NCBI RefSeq assembly: GCF_900156525.1
Contig: NZ_FTPS01000001.1
Span: 2,232,001-2,296,000 of the forward strand
DNA: 64,000 nucleotides
Direction of reading: 5' to 3'
Source of the DNA: Pontibaca methylaminivorans
GTDB taxonomy: Bacteria; Pseudomonadota; Alphaproteobacteria; Rhodobacterales; Rhodobacteraceae
In this document: positions 8,629-17,839 of the stretch, piece after piece
How positions within the stretch are numbered: position 1 is the first letter of the stretch
How the letters are laid out: every line of letters begins with the position of its first letter
Translations under genes and position numbers: made by a program
The notes under the pieces: model-generated
Told to the model about the DNA's origin: nothing
Seen by the model: the letters and a program-made list of their open reading frames with translations, nothing else
Databases searched by the model: none

Positions 8629-10713
8629 TCAGGCCGCCTTGTTTCTCTGGGACGCTTCCTCGCTCAGGACGGCCAGCGTCTTGCCCCAGTAGGGCACGAC
8701 CCGGCGCTTGAGCATGGCGCGGAACTGCTGGGTCGTCGTCGGCAGAAGGGTGCCGTCACCCCAGTCGAGGATCACGCCATACTGACGCACGCAGTCCATC
8801 ACGTTGAGGTCGCCGTCGCGATATTTCCGCGCGATTTCCTCGGCATCCTGTTCGAGCCAGCCGATGCGGGATTCAGCGATCCGCTTGCGCTCGCGCTCGG
8901 TTGCCTCGTGATCGACCTCGTATTGGGCGAGATCGCGGTCGATTTCGCGAATGACGACCCCGTAGTCGATCAGGGCGCGTTCGACGCTCACATATTCATC
9001 GGTGACATCGTCGCAGACCAGTTCCGGGTCACGCAGGAGCGGATCGCCGACACCGCCGCCACCGGCGGAGGGGCGTGTGAACACGTCATCCACGTCGATC
9101 GGCAGGGTCGAGAAGATCGAGCCGAGATAGCGCTCCCGCTCGGTCCCCTTGTTGAGCCAGACCCCGTGCGGGATCGACGGCAGGCCGCCCCACATGCCCC
9201 ATGTGACCGAACGTTCGCGGTCGCAGCAGTAGGAGACCACGATGCGTTCGCCCTCGAAGACGGAGCCGCCCTTTTCGGCGCCGAGCCCGCCGCGCGCCTC
9301 GCCCGGGCCGGCCGAGTCCTGCACGAGGTCATGGCATTTCGTCAGCACCGGAGCGAGCCGTTCCTGACCTTCGAGCGGCTGGATGCCGTATTGCGCGCCA
9401 AAGACCGGGGCCGTCGCGTTGAACCCGTCGCGCCCGTTGCGGCCGCCCCAGCCGCCGGCCATCCAGTCGTACCACATGAAGTAAGGTCGCCCCTCGAGCC
9501 GGGTATCGCGCCCGCCGACCAGCAGATATTCAAGGTTGAAGGCACAGCCCATGGTTCGCTCTGGCAGGATTTCCGCCCAGAGACCGAACACCGAGTTCAT
9601 GAGCTTTTCGAATGGCCCGGAACAGAAGCCCGCGCATGGGCTTGGCCATTCCGCGTTGACCACGGTGCCGGGTTCGCCGACGTTGACCGTCACCGCGCGG
9701 TAAAGCCCGGAGTTCAGCGGCAGCTCGGGGAACTGGTACTTGGTCCCGGCGACGATCCCCGCAAAGGCGCCCCCGTATCCCGCGTTGAGGAAGGTCGAGA
9801 TCTGCGGGTGTGAACCGGACAGGTCGTAATGGGCGTGGTTGCCGTCGATCGTGAACTTGATCTTGATCGGGATCAGCCCTTCCTCGAGCTTGGGATCCTG
9901 GTCGATGTAATCCTCGGCATACCAGGTTCCGTCCGGCAGCTCGGACAGCCGGGCGCGCATGAGCACCTCGACGTAATCCTGCACCTCCTGGAAGGCGGTG
10001 CGGATCGTGTCGACCCCGTACTTGTCGCAGAGCCGGACGATTTCGCGCTCGGCAACCGCGGTGGCTTCGGCCTGTGCCTGCATGTCGCCGATGATGTCGC
10101 CGGGGTTGCGGGTGTTGGCCGCGATGAAACGCGCCACGTCCTCGTTCCAGACGCCCTTGCTCCAGACCCTGACCGGGGTGATGCGCAGCCCTTCGCCCAT
10201 ATGGTCAAGCGCGGTGATGTTGAACGAACCGGGTGCGGCGCCGCCCACATCGGCCCAGTGACCATTGGCCTGCGAATAGCCGAGAAGCTCGCCCTTGTAG
10301 AAGATCGGGCGCAGGATCCGGGTGTCGTTGAAGTGGCTGCCGCCGCGGAACGGGTCATTGATGATGAAGACGTCGCCGGGGTGGATATCGTCGCCGAATT
10401 CCTCGATCACCGCCTTGCAGGTATAATGGAGCGTTCCCACGTGGGCGGCAATGTCGCCGGTCCCCTGCATCACGAGATTGCCCTGCGGATCGCTCAGCCC
10501 CGAGGAAAAGTCGCGGCAATAGATCACGAAGGAATAACAGGTCCGGAGAAGCTGCTCGGCCATCTGGTCGACGATGTTGACGAAGGAGTTTCGCAGCACC
10601 TCGAACGTGATCGGGTCAAGGCTGGTCTGGAATTCGGTCTTCCGGTCTTCGGGTGCCGGGGGAAACTGAATTCCCTTGTCGGACAGGCCGGTGAATTTGG
10701 TCGGTTGTGTCAT
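8629..10713 (-). CDS. hyuB: Hydantoinase B/oxoprolinase family subunit
   Basis: A 694-residue HyuB-family protein that, with HyuA, forms an ATP-dependent amidohydrolase opening hydantoin-like or lactam rings (N-methylhydantoinase, caprolactamase and acetophenone carboxylase families). Seen: LDPITFEVLRNSFVNIVDQMAEQ at the N-terminus (in parts), GDVFIINDPFRGGSHFND, and a glycine-rich GGGGVGDPLLRDPE near the C-terminus. The start at 10713 is chosen because AAAGGA lies 6 bases before it; an upstream in-frame ATG would overlap hyuA. It follows hyuA by 35 bases, and the two are surely one transcript. The exact substrate cannot be told from sequence. Confidence 0.92.
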   Translation of the reverse strand: MTQPTKFTGLSDKGIQFPPAPEDRKTEFQTSLDPITFEVLRNSFVNIVDQMAEQLLRTCYSFVIYCRDFSSGLSDPQGNLVMQGTGDIAAHVGTLHYTCKAVIEEFGDDIHPGDVFIINDPFRGGSHFNDTRILRPIFYKGELLGYSQANGHWADVGGAAPGSFNITALDHMGEGLRITPVRVWSKGVWNEDVARFIAANTRNPGDIIGDMQAQAEATAVAEREIVRLCDKYGVDTIRTAFQEVQDYVEVLMRARLSELPDGTWYAEDYIDQDPKLEEGLIPIKIKFTIDGNHAHYDLSGSHPQISTFLNAGYGGAFAGIVAGTKYQFPELPLNSGLYRAVTVNVGEPGTVVNAEWPSPCAGFCSGPFEKLMNSVFGLWAEILPERTMGCAFNLEYLLVGGRDTRLEGRPYFMWYDWMAGGWGGRNGRDGFNATAPVFGAQYGIQPLEGQERLAPVLTKCHDLVQDSAGPGEARGGLGAEKGGSVFEGERIVVSYCCDRERSVTWGMWGGLPSIPHGVWLNKGTERERYLGSIFSTLPIDVDDVFTRPSAGGGGVGDPLLRDPELVCDDVTDEYVSVERALIDYGVVIREIDRDLAQYEVDHEATERERKRIAESRIGWLEQDAEEIARKYRDGDLNVMDCVRQYGVILDWGDGTLLPTTTQQFRAMLKRRVVPYWGKTLAVLSEEASQRNKAA

Positions 10714-10748
10714 GTCGTTTCCTTTCGATGTCGCGTCGGACGCGGCGT

Positions 10749-12821
10749 TCATGCGGTATTGACGTTGATCTGGATATTCAGCCATTCGTCGATATAGGCC
10801 GTGGCGTCCGGCGGAATGACGGTGGTCGAGTCGAGCTGATCAATAATCGCCGGTCCGTTGATCGTCACACCCGCCGGAAGATCATCGCGGTCGTAAAGAT
10901 TGGTGGGGACGGCCTTCGTCTGCCCGTGGAACCAGACCTCGCGCGATCCTTTGGGCGTTGCCTGCGCATTCCTGTCGATTTCGACTTTCGGGAAGGTCGG
11001 TTTCGGAGTGACGCCGATGGCACGAACGGTCAGGCGATAGATTTCCACCGGGAAATCCTCCCGCCGGAAGTTATGCGCCTTTTCGTATTCGTCGTGGAAG
11101 ATCGAAACGGCATCTTTCATCGACTTGATTTCGCCCGGAACCGGAACCGCGAGCGAACGCCACTGACCGCGATAGCGCATGTCCACGAAACGCTGGAAGG
11201 TCATGTCCTCTTCGGCCACACCGTCGCGTTCAAGCCGCTCGCGGCCCTCGGCTTCGATCTTGCGGAAGGTGGCTTCGATGTCCGTCGGATCGGCCTCGGC
11301 CGCGTCCTTGAGGAACATCTGCGTCACGTCATGCTGCACATCGACCAGCATGCAGCCGACCGCCGAGGTCACCCCCGGGTTGGGCGGCACGATCACCATC
11401 GGCACGTTGAGCTCGCGGGCGATGTCCACCCCGTGCAGCGGTCCGGCACCGCCGAAGGCCACGAGCGCGAAATCGCGCGGGTCATGGCCGCGGGCGATCG
11501 AGATCAGGCGGACCGCATCGGCCATGTTGGCATTCGCGACCCGCAGCGTGGCGAGTGCCGCGTCGATGATGTCGAGCCCGAGCGGCTCGGCCACCTTCTG
11601 CATCGCCTCGATGGCTGCCTCGCGGTCAAGCTTCATGCTGCCGCCGGCGAGTTCGGTGCCGACACGCCCCAGGATGATGTTCGCATCGGTGTTGGTCGGA
11701 TCGAAGCCGCCGGCCTTGTAGCAGGCAGGGCCGGGCACGGAGCCGGCGGATTGCGGACCGTTGCGCAGCGAGCCGGCCTTGTCGATCCAGGAAATCGAAC
11801 CGCCCCCGGCGCCAATGGTCAGAACCTCGACCGAAGGGAAGCAGATCGGGTGGCCCCAGTCGACCTCCCACTTGTCGGTCATGCGCAGCGACCCGTTTTC
11901 CGCCAGCGAGATATCCGCCGAGGTTCCCCCCATGTCGAGGCCGATCGCATTGCTGTGGCCGCAGAGGCTGGCGAAATACTTGCTGGCGATGGCGCCGGCG
12001 GCGATCCCCGATGCGGCAAGCCGCGCCGCGTATTTCTCGGCCGTCGCCGGTGTCATCACGCCGCCGCCCGAATGCAGGAGCAGAACGTCGGCCTCGTATC
12101 CGCTTGCGGTCGTCCGCTGGTCGAGATCGCGCGCATAGGGCCGGATGATCGGCGCAAGGATCGTGTTGGCAACCGTGGTCGAAAACCGGTCGTCCTCGAA
12201 GATTTCGGGATGGGTTTCGTGCGAGGTCGTGATGGCCACATCCTCGCCGAGTTCCTCGGCAAGTATCTCGGCCATTCTCATTTCATGCTCGCCGTTGATA
12301 TAGGCATTGATGAAACAGATCGCGACGGCGGTGACATTGCGCTTGCGGAGAATTCGGGCCACTTCGCGAGCTTCATTTTCGTCCATCGGCTCGACGATTT
12401 CGCCGCGGTAATTGATGCGCTCGCTGACAACCAGACGATCCCGACGGCGGATATAGGGCGGCGTCCCCTCCTTGTAGGCATCCCAAGGATCTTCGCGTGT
12501 GCCACGGCCGATTTCCAGAACATCGCGGAATCCGCGCGTCGTCACCATTGCCGCAGGTTTGAAATTCCGGGTGATGAGAGCATTGGTCGCAATGGTCGTT
12601 CCATGCGTGAAAAGTTCCACGTCTTTCCAGTTTATATTGGCTGCCTCCGCACCGTTCATGATGGCGTCAATCGGGTTCTTGGTGCTCGCGACTTTTGCCA
12701 CCGTCTGGTTGCCATTTGCGTCGAGAACGAAAATATCGGTAAATGTTCCACCGACGTCGATTGCCGCTCTGATACGCGTTCCGTGGAGCGCAGAATCCGC
12801 GCCTGTTCCATCCATACTCAT
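10749..12821 (-). CDS. hyuA: Hydantoinase A/oxoprolinase family subunit
   Basis: A 690-residue HyuA-family protein, the actin-fold ATP-binding subunit partnering HyuB. Seen: the phosphate-binding AAIDVGGTFTDIFVLD at residues 18-33, THGTTIATNALI, NAIGLDMGGTSADISL, LTIGAGGGSISW and LVAFGGAGPLHG. The ATG at 12821 follows GGGAGGAA at about 8 bases. It is the first gene of the unit hyuA-hyuB-NCS1-amiC-amiR. A long leader (12822-13278) with alternative hairpins precedes it, which fits control by the neighbouring ANTAR protein. The general reaction is ATP-driven ring opening of a cyclic imide or lactam; hydantoin is a guess from the family. Confidence 0.92.
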   Translation of the reverse strand: MSMDGTGADSALHGTRIRAAIDVGGTFTDIFVLDANGNQTVAKVASTKNPIDAIMNGAEAANINWKDVELFTHGTTIATNALITRNFKPAAMVTTRGFRDVLEIGRGTREDPWDAYKEGTPPYIRRRDRLVVSERINYRGEIVEPMDENEAREVARILRKRNVTAVAICFINAYINGEHEMRMAEILAEELGEDVAITTSHETHPEIFEDDRFSTTVANTILAPIIRPYARDLDQRTTASGYEADVLLLHSGGGVMTPATAEKYAARLAASGIAAGAIASKYFASLCGHSNAIGLDMGGTSADISLAENGSLRMTDKWEVDWGHPICFPSVEVLTIGAGGGSISWIDKAGSLRNGPQSAGSVPGPACYKAGGFDPTNTDANIILGRVGTELAGGSMKLDREAAIEAMQKVAEPLGLDIIDAALATLRVANANMADAVRLISIARGHDPRDFALVAFGGAGPLHGVDIARELNVPMVIVPPNPGVTSAVGCMLVDVQHDVTQMFLKDAAEADPTDIEATFRKIEAEGRERLERDGVAEEDMTFQRFVDMRYRGQWRSLAVPVPGEIKSMKDAVSIFHDEYEKAHNFRREDFPVEIYRLTVRAIGVTPKPTFPKVEIDRNAQATPKGSREVWFHGQTKAVPTNLYDRDDLPAGVTINGPAIIDQLDSTTVIPPDATAYIDEWLNIQINVNTA

Positions 12822-13278
12822 ATGAATATTTCCTCCCGTTTATGCGGAGTGGATTGCACGCACAACACGAGTAGCGTTGCGTATTGCCAGTGCAATTATG
12901 TCTGGGATTTGGTGGTCATTCACGCCGTTCGCACAGGGCATCGGGTGATATGGCCGCATTCGCTGTTGAATGCCCTTTCACGCTACAGCATTAATCTCGT
13001 TTGCGCTACAAATTCTTTCGGGTCATGCTGCAATTGCAAACCGAAGCGGCCAATCCTGCAGAATAAAATGCCCAGGCAACGGGATAGCGGCAAATGCTCC
13101 GGTTTCTGCACCGCAAAAGCCACCGTCTCCGCTCCGCAGCTCTGGCGGGCAGGCATCCGACGGATTGCAATCTGGGCGGAAGTCCGCGCCGCCGACGAAT
13201 CAGCCGGCCCCCGCGAAGGACGGAAACCATGACCCTTGCAAGCGGTAACCTGCGCGTTAAGATGACGCACGGAACTCA
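12822..13278 (-). other. Long 5' leader of hyuA with alternative pairing
   Basis: About 450 gene-free bases between divergent hyuA and the thiD riboswitch. On the hyuA RNA, GCATTC/GAATGC (12956-12973) forms a 6-bp hairpin with a 6-base loop (AACAGC). AGGGCAT/ATGCCCT (12935-12941 and 12970-12976) is a 7-bp pairing that competes for the same bases. A further ATTGC/GCAAT hairpin and a CGCAAC/GTTGTG pairing lie nearer the start codon. Two copies of TGTAGCG lie upstream. I see no confident promoter. Frames here have no family resemblance. Confidence 0.55.
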
Positions 13279-13368
13279 TACGCTTGGGGTGTCCCTGACG
13301 GGGCTGAGAGGCGCGACAGCGTCAACCCATCGAACCTGAACCGGGTCATGCCGGCGGAGGGAAGGGTA
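13279..13368 (+). ncRNA. TPP riboswitch (THI element)
   Basis: Thiamine pyrophosphate-binding aptamer. The conserved blocks are present in order: GGGGTGTCC, CTGAGAG at about 13314-13320, ACCCATCGAACCTGA, CCGGGTCATGCCGG, and the closing GGAGGGAA. It precedes thiD by 87 bases on the same strand, the classic arrangement for repression by thiamine pyrophosphate. Confidence 0.95.
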
Positions 13369-13372
13369 GAGT

Positions 13373-13392
13373 GGAACAGGCCCGCCTGTTCC
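13373..13392 (+). promoter_or_regulatory. Likely expression-platform hairpin of the TPP riboswitch
   Basis: GGAACAGG and CCTGTTCC form a perfect 8-bp stem with a 4-base loop, 4 bases after the aptamer. There is no T-run directly after it, so it may act with sequences near the thiD ribosome site (GGAG at 13443) rather than as a simple terminator. Confidence 0.5.
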
Positions 13393-13455
13393 AGCGCAAC
13401 CGCGCGCGATCCCTTCCCGATGCCGCCGCCACCCGCCACAACCGGAGCGTCGGCC

Positions 13456-14349
13456 ATGCCAGCAGCAGCATCATTCATTCACATACCTGCGATTGCCCTG
13501 ACCATCGCCGGCTCGGACAGCGGCGGCGGCGCCGGGATCCAGGCCGACCTGAAAAGCTTTTCCGCGCTCGGGGTTTACGGGGCCTCGGTGCTGACCGCGG
13601 TGACGGCGCAGAACACGCGCAGCGTTACGATGGTCGATGCCGTGAGCCCGGCGATGATCGCCGCCCAGATCGACGCGGTTTTTGACGACCTCGCGGTGAG
13701 CGCGGTCAAGATCGGTATGCTGGGCGACCCCGGGGCGGTGGCCTGCGTCGCCGAGCGTCTGTCCGTGTGGCTTGGCCGGCGGCCGGTTCCGGTCGTGCTC
13801 GATCCGGTGATGGTGGCAAAATCAGGCGATGCGCTGATCGCGGCCGAGGCGATGCCGGTGCTGCGTGAAAAGCTGCTCCCGCTTGCCACCCTGCTCACGC
13901 CCAATCTGCACGAGGCCGCCTGGCTTCTGGGGTGCGAGCCGGCGCGCAACAGCGGCGAGATGGTCGAACAGGGCGAGCGTCTGCGGGCGATGGGCGCGCA
14001 GCAGGTGCTGATGAAGGGCGGACACGGGGAGGGAGACTTCTGCACCGATGTCCTGGTCGGGCCGCAGCCGCTTGAACTCGGCGCCGCGCGCCATGCCACC
14101 CGCAACACGCATGGCACCGGATGTTCGCTGTCCTCGGCGATCGCTGCCGGGCTGGCCAAGGGGCTCGACATGGGGGTGGCGGTCACCCGCGCCCATGGCT
14201 GGCTTCAGGGCGCGATCGCGGCGGCCGACACACTGGGGGTCGGGCAGGGGCGGGGACCGGTGCATCATTTCCACGCGATCTGGCTGGCGCCCGGGCGGCA
14301 GAAGACGGATCATGCGGCCCCCGAAAGGACGCATGAGGTGGAAAGCTGA
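13456..14349 (+). CDS. thiD: Hydroxymethylpyrimidine/phosphomethylpyrimidine kinase
   Basis: A 297-residue ribokinase-fold enzyme phosphorylating HMP and HMP-P for thiamine synthesis. Seen: the N-terminal [49 protein letters not shown] and the anion-hole/base motif [13 protein letters not shown]. The start at 13456 has GGAG about 9 bases upstream and places the kinase fold directly after a short N-terminus. The frame stays open upstream to 13348, but that would run into the riboswitch. Expression is predicted to fall when TPP is abundant. It stands alone, with no other thi gene in view. Confidence 0.93.
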   Translation: MPAAASFIHIPAIALTIAGSDSGGGAGIQADLKSFSALGVYGASVLTAVTAQNTRSVTMVDAVSPAMIAAQIDAVFDDLAVSAVKIGMLGDPGAVACVAERLSVWLGRRPVPVVLDPVMVAKSGDALIAAEAMPVLREKLLPLATLLTPNLHEAAWLLGCEPARNSGEMVEQGERLRAMGAQQVLMKGGHGEGDFCTDVLVGPQPLELGAARHATRNTHGTGCSLSSAIAAGLAKGLDMGVAVTRAHGWLQGAIAAADTLGVGQGRGPVHHFHAIWLAPGRQKTDHAAPERTHEVES

Positions 14350-14369
14350 CGGTCCCGCTACAGGGAGCG

Positions 14370-15251
14370 TCAGCGGATGCTGAAGCGGATCGGGGCCACG
14401 ATCGTGCGATTCACGCCGGGCGGCGGGGCCGGAACCGGCGAGGCGCGCTGGACGAGTTCGACCACCGCCGCATCGAGCGCCGCCGACCCGGAGGAGGCCG
14501 CCAGCGAGACACTGGTCACATTGCCCTGCTCGTCGATCGAGAAGCGCACCTGCGCCGTGCCCTCTTCGCGCCGCGCCCGTGCCGCGCCGGGATAGCGCTT
14601 GCGCCGCTCCAGATGCGCCATGAGCTGCGATTGCCAGCGCGAGGGCGAGACGTTCGAGCTGGCCTGCGCTGCCGAATCCGCCGTGGCGGCATTCCGGGCA
14701 GCCTGGGGCGCCTGGGTCGCGGCCCGGGTCTGCGCCTGCTGCGGCGGGGTCTCGGGCTTGGGCTGTTCGCGCGGGGTTTCGCGGGGCTTTTCGGGTTCGA
14801 CCTTTTTCGGCTCCGGACGTTCCGGGCGTTCCTTCGGGCGCACGGCGGCGATCTCGGGGTCCGCGACCTCGGCTTCGGGAAGCTCCACCTCGGGTATTTC
14901 CTCGGGCTCGGGTTCCGGTTCCGGTTCGGGTTCCGGCTCCGGTTCTTCCGGCTCGGGCTCGGGCTCGGGTTCCGGTTCGGGCTGCTCCTCGACATCCTCA
15001 AGGTTCTGCTCGGCCTCGCCGACCTCGGTTTCATCGACCTCTGCCGTTTCGGGCAGGGGGGCAAGCTCGACCATGATCGCGGGCGGCGGCCCGTCGGGTG
15101 CCGTGTCTTCCTCGGGCACATGGAGAATCAGCACCGCCGCGCCCACATGCGCGCCGAGCGCGATCACCGCCGCCCCGGCCCAGAGCAGCACGCGTGCGCT
15201 CCGCCCGCCGCCGCGGTGTATCGCAGCAAGGGGATCGGGCCCGGTGCTCAT
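14370..15251 (-). CDS. tonB: TonB energy-transducing protein with Glu-Pro repeat
   Basis: A 293-residue TonB-family protein. It has a cytoplasmic N-terminus, a single membrane anchor near residues 21-45, and a long periplasmic spacer with an alternating Glu-Pro run at about 89-118 and Lys/Pro/Glu-rich sequence after it. The C-terminal TonB domain begins around SRWQSQLMAHLERRKRYPG and ends in PIRFSIR. It carries proton-motive energy from ExbB/ExbD to outer-membrane receptors. Its start overlaps the exbD stop by 4 bases, and the order exbB-exbD-tonB follows a siderophore receptor block on the same strand, so it most likely serves iron uptake. Confidence 0.93.
   Translation of the reverse strand: MSTGPDPLAAIHRGGGRSARVLLWAGAAVIALGAHVGAAVLILHVPEEDTAPDGPPPAIMVELAPLPETAEVDETEVGEAEQNLEDVEEQPEPEPEPEPEPEEPEPEPEPEPEPEPEEIPEVELPEAEVADPEIAAVRPKERPERPEPKKVEPEKPRETPREQPKPETPPQQAQTRAATQAPQAARNAATADSAAQASSNVSPSRWQSQLMAHLERRKRYPGAARARREEGTAQVRFSIDEQGNVTSVSLAASSGSAALDAAVVELVQRASPVPAPPPGVNRTIVAPIRFSIR
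14898..14984. repeat. Degenerate hexanucleotide repeat encoding Glu-Pro in TonB
   Basis: Repeating GGCTCG/GGTTCC/GGTTCG hexamers encode about 14 Glu-Pro units with one break (EE). The rigid Pro-Glu rod is typical of TonB spacers. The near-identical hexamers could expand or contract by slippage without losing frame. Confidence 0.85.
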
Positions 15252-15721
15252 GGTGCGGCCTGTTCGTCCGGGTCGGACACGCCCGCGGCCGCTGCTGCTG
15301 CGGCGCCGCCCTCCAGCCCGACAAGGGCGATCTTGAGATAGCCGGCCGAGCGCAGAAGGTTCATCACCTCCATGAATTCGCCGTAATCGACCCCCTTGTC
15401 CGCCCGCAGGAAGATCCGCGCCTCGTGATCGCCGCCGGTTTCCTGTTCAAGCCGGCCGGCGATGTCCTCGCGCGTCACCGGGGTTTCACCAAGGGCAAGC
15501 GTGAGATCCGATTTCAGCGTCAGATAGATCGGCTCGTCCGGCCGCTCGGCGCGCGGCGCGTTGGAGCCCGGCAGGTCCACGTCCACATCCACCGTCGCGA
15601 GCGGCGCCGCGACCATGAAGATGATGAGAAGCACGAGCATGATGTCGATGAACGGCACCACGTTGATTTCGTGGTTGTCCCGCAGGTCATCGGTCAGGCT
15701 GTTGCGGAAACGGCTTGGCAT
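15248..15721 (-). CDS. exbD: ExbD biopolymer transport protein
   Basis: A 157-residue ExbD/TolR-family protein. The single membrane segment holds the proton-carrying aspartate in NVVPFIDIMLVLLIIFMVAAP. The periplasmic part follows (DVDVDLPGSNA..., RADKGVDYGEFMEVMNLLRSAGY). An unusual Ala-rich acidic tail closes the protein. It lies 6 bases after exbB and overlaps tonB by 4 bases, so the three are translated as one unit. Confidence 0.93.
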   Translation of the reverse strand: MPSRFRNSLTDDLRDNHEINVVPFIDIMLVLLIIFMVAAPLATVDVDVDLPGSNAPRAERPDEPIYLTLKSDLTLALGETPVTREDIAGRLEQETGGDHEARIFLRADKGVDYGEFMEVMNLLRSAGYLKIALVGLEGGAAAAAAAGVSDPDEQAAP

Positions 15722-15727
15722 GGGTTC

Positions 15728-16975
15728 TTACTCTGCGGCACGGGCGGTCAGGTCATGGGGGGCGGCAAGCTGCCGGAAATCGAGATCCCGGCTGACCAGC
15801 CGCTCGATTCCGGCGGCAACCTCGGAAAGCTCATGGCGATAGCCGGTGATCCAGCGCGCGCAGGCGTTGTAGATGATGACCGCCGGGATCGCCGCAACAA
15901 GGCCGAGCGCGGTGGCAAGCAGCGCCTCGGCAATGCCGGGGGCCACGACCGCAAGGCTCGACGATTGCGCCTCGGCAATGCCGATGAACGAATTCATGAT
16001 TCCCCAGACGGTGCCGAACAGCCCGACAAAGGGCGCGGTGGAGCCGATCGTGGCAAGGATGCCGGTGCCGACGGCCGCGCGCCGCCCGGCGCTTGCGACG
16101 ATCTGGTCAAGCGCCGAAGTCACCCGTTCCTTGAGCCCGCTGCCGCCCGCGTGATCGGTCGCCGGGCCGGAAAGCTCGGCCTCGGTCAGGGCGGCACGCA
16201 GCATCTCGCCGGCCGGGCCGCGGCTGCCTTTCATGCGCTCGGCGGCGTCGCGCAGGCTCCGCGCCTCGGCGACCAGACGGCGCGCCTTGCCCGCCCGTGT
16301 CCGCGCGCCCATGATTTCGAGCGCCTTGAACAGGGCCACGGTCCAGGTCACGAGCGAGGCAAAGATCAGCCCGAGCATCACCAGTTTCACGATCACGTCG
16401 GCGTTGCGATACATGCCGAGCGGAGAAAGGTCGTCGGGCAACTCGCCGCTCTGTTCGGGGGTGGAAAGCAGCGACGACAGGGCGCCGGCCGGATCCTCGA
16501 TCGGCGAGGGGATCGGGGCCGCCTGTGCCGCGGTCCCGTCGGTGGCCTGGGGTGCAGGCGTTTCCGGCCCGCCCGCCGAATCGCTTGCCGAATCGTTCGC
16601 AGCATCCATGGCACGGAACCGCGTGACGTCGGTGACCGCGGCGTCGGGCTGTGCGGGAGTCGCGTTCTCGCTGCCGGAGGGCGCGGCTTGCGACGTTGGC
16701 GATGTGTCCTGCGCCGTCTGCGGAGCCGCTTCGTCGGCCGTTGCCGGGGATTCGCCGGTTTCGGCGGCGGGCGCCGCGCGTTCCGGGGCCGGTGTCGTGC
16801 CCTCGGGCGTTTCCGTTGCGCTGTCCTGATCCGGCGGGACGGTCTGCGCCCCTGCGGGCGAGGCATGAAGCGGGGCGGCCAGCGCCAGCAGACCGGCGAG
16901 GACAAAAGCAACCGCGCGCGGTCCGGTCCCGGGGCGGCCTGTCATGCTGCGTCCGTTTTCGACAGGAAAATACAT
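15728..16975 (-). CDS. exbB: ExbB-type proton channel with long periplasmic N-terminal extension
   Basis: MotA/TolQ/ExbB-family channel of about 415 residues. The C-terminal half has three spans typical of ExbB ([66 protein letters not shown]). The first ~190 residues are a signal peptide plus a low-complexity Ala/Pro/Thr/Glu stretch, presumably periplasmic; E. coli ExbB lacks this. I chose the ATG with complement 16973-16975 because AAAGG lies 8 bases upstream. A GTG at 16990 and an ATG at 16945 are alternatives. It forms the energising complex with exbD and tonB. Confidence 0.9.
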   Translation of the reverse strand: MYFPVENGRSMTGRPGTGPRAVAFVLAGLLALAAPLHASPAGAQTVPPDQDSATETPEGTTPAPERAAPAAETGESPATADEAAPQTAQDTSPTSQAAPSGSENATPAQPDAAVTDVTRFRAMDAANDSASDSAGGPETPAPQATDGTAAQAAPIPSPIEDPAGALSSLLSTPEQSGELPDDLSPLGMYRNADVIVKLVMLGLIFASLVTWTVALFKALEIMGARTRAGKARRLVAEARSLRDAAERMKGSRGPAGEMLRAALTEAELSGPATDHAGGSGLKERVTSALDQIVASAGRRAAVGTGILATIGSTAPFVGLFGTVWGIMNSFIGIAEAQSSSLAVVAPGIAEALLATALGLVAAIPAVIIYNACARWITGYRHELSEVAAGIERLVSRDLDFRQLAAPHDLTARAAE

Positions 16976-17155
16976 GTGACGACCTTTCACGATTTTCAGC
17001 AGTCGGGCGAGTGGCGCCCCGGCGGATGTTCAGGGCCTCTTGCGGCCGCAGGAAGGTGGGGGTTCATTACCTGAGTGGCTTGCTCAACTATTTCCGGCTT
17101 CCCGTCAAGGCCCCGCGAAACAGTTTTCTCATATGGGCGGCCGGGCGCGGAAGGT

Positions 17156-17839
17156 TCAGATCTCGGCCCACATGCGGATCAGGTTGTGATAGATGCCGGT
17201 CAGGCGCACCGCCTCGGGCGAATTGGCACCATTCCGGGCAGACAGCGACTGGATCGACTGGTCGAGGTCGAACAGGATCGTGCGCCGCTCGTCCGAACGC
17301 ACCATGCTCTGCAGCCAGAAGAAGGACGACACCCGCGCCCCCCGCGTGACCGGCGTCACCTGATGCAGCGAGGTCGAGGGATAAAGCACCATGTGCCCCG
17401 CCGGCAGCTTGACCTGCTGCGCGCCGAACTGGTCCTCGATCACCAGTTCGCCGCCATCGTATTCCTCGGGTTCGGACAGGAACAGCGTCATGGAAAGATC
17501 GGTGCGCAGCCGCTCGCCGGTCAGCGGCACGGAGCGGATGGCATTGTCCACATGGATGCCGAAGGTTTCCTCCTGCGCGTAGCGGTTAAACATGGGCGGC
17601 AGGATCCGGTGGGGCAGGGCGGCCGACATGAACAGCGCGTTTCCGGCCAGCCGGTCGAGGATGAACTGCCCGAGCTCCAGCGCCGTGCGGCTGTCGGGGT
17701 CGAGCTGGTGGTTGCGTTTCACATCATAGGACTGGGAACCCGCGGTTTTGCGCCCGTCCTGCCAGTCGGCGGCATCGAGCGCGCGGCGCAGTTCGGAAAC
17801 CTCGGCCGGGTTCAGAACCCCGGGGATGGCGATCAGCAT
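17156..17839 (-). CDS. piuC: PiuC/YbiX-type Fe(II)/2-oxoglutarate hydroxylase (PKHD type)
   Basis: A 227-residue PKHD-type dioxygenase. The iron site is HxD in FGIHVDNA with the distal His in [13 protein letters not shown], followed by the oxoglutarate-binding Arg region ([13 protein letters not shown]). PiuC proteins are coupled to TonB-dependent siderophore receptors and are thought to act on the imported siderophore. Here it lies downstream of such a receptor and overlaps the intervening Sel1 gene by 7 bases. The unit is probably iron-repressed, though I cannot point to a Fur/RirA box with confidence. Confidence 0.92.
   Translation of the reverse strand: MLIAIPGVLNPAEVSELRRALDAADWQDGRKTAGSQSYDVKRNHQLDPDSRTALELGQFILDRLAGNALFMSAALPHRILPPMFNRYAQEETFGIHVDNAIRSVPLTGERLRTDLSMTLFLSEPEEYDGGELVIEDQFGAQQVKLPAGHMVLYPSTSLHQVTPVTRGARVSSFFWLQSMVRSDERRTILFDLDQSIQSLSARNGANSPEAVRLTGIYHNLIRMWAEI

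Noticed and set aside
13030-13060. Sigma-54 promoter (GG...GC) upstream of hyuA
   Set aside because: The GG to GC spacing is 12 bases, not the required 10.
12983-13279. 98-codon minus-strand frame upstream of hyuA
   Set aside because: No ribosome site or family resemblance; it overlaps the likely promoter and leader regions.
14898-14984. CRISPR-like or satellite repeat
   Set aside because: The hexamer repeat is coding (Glu-Pro in TonB) and has no spacers. No CRISPR array was seen anywhere in the window.
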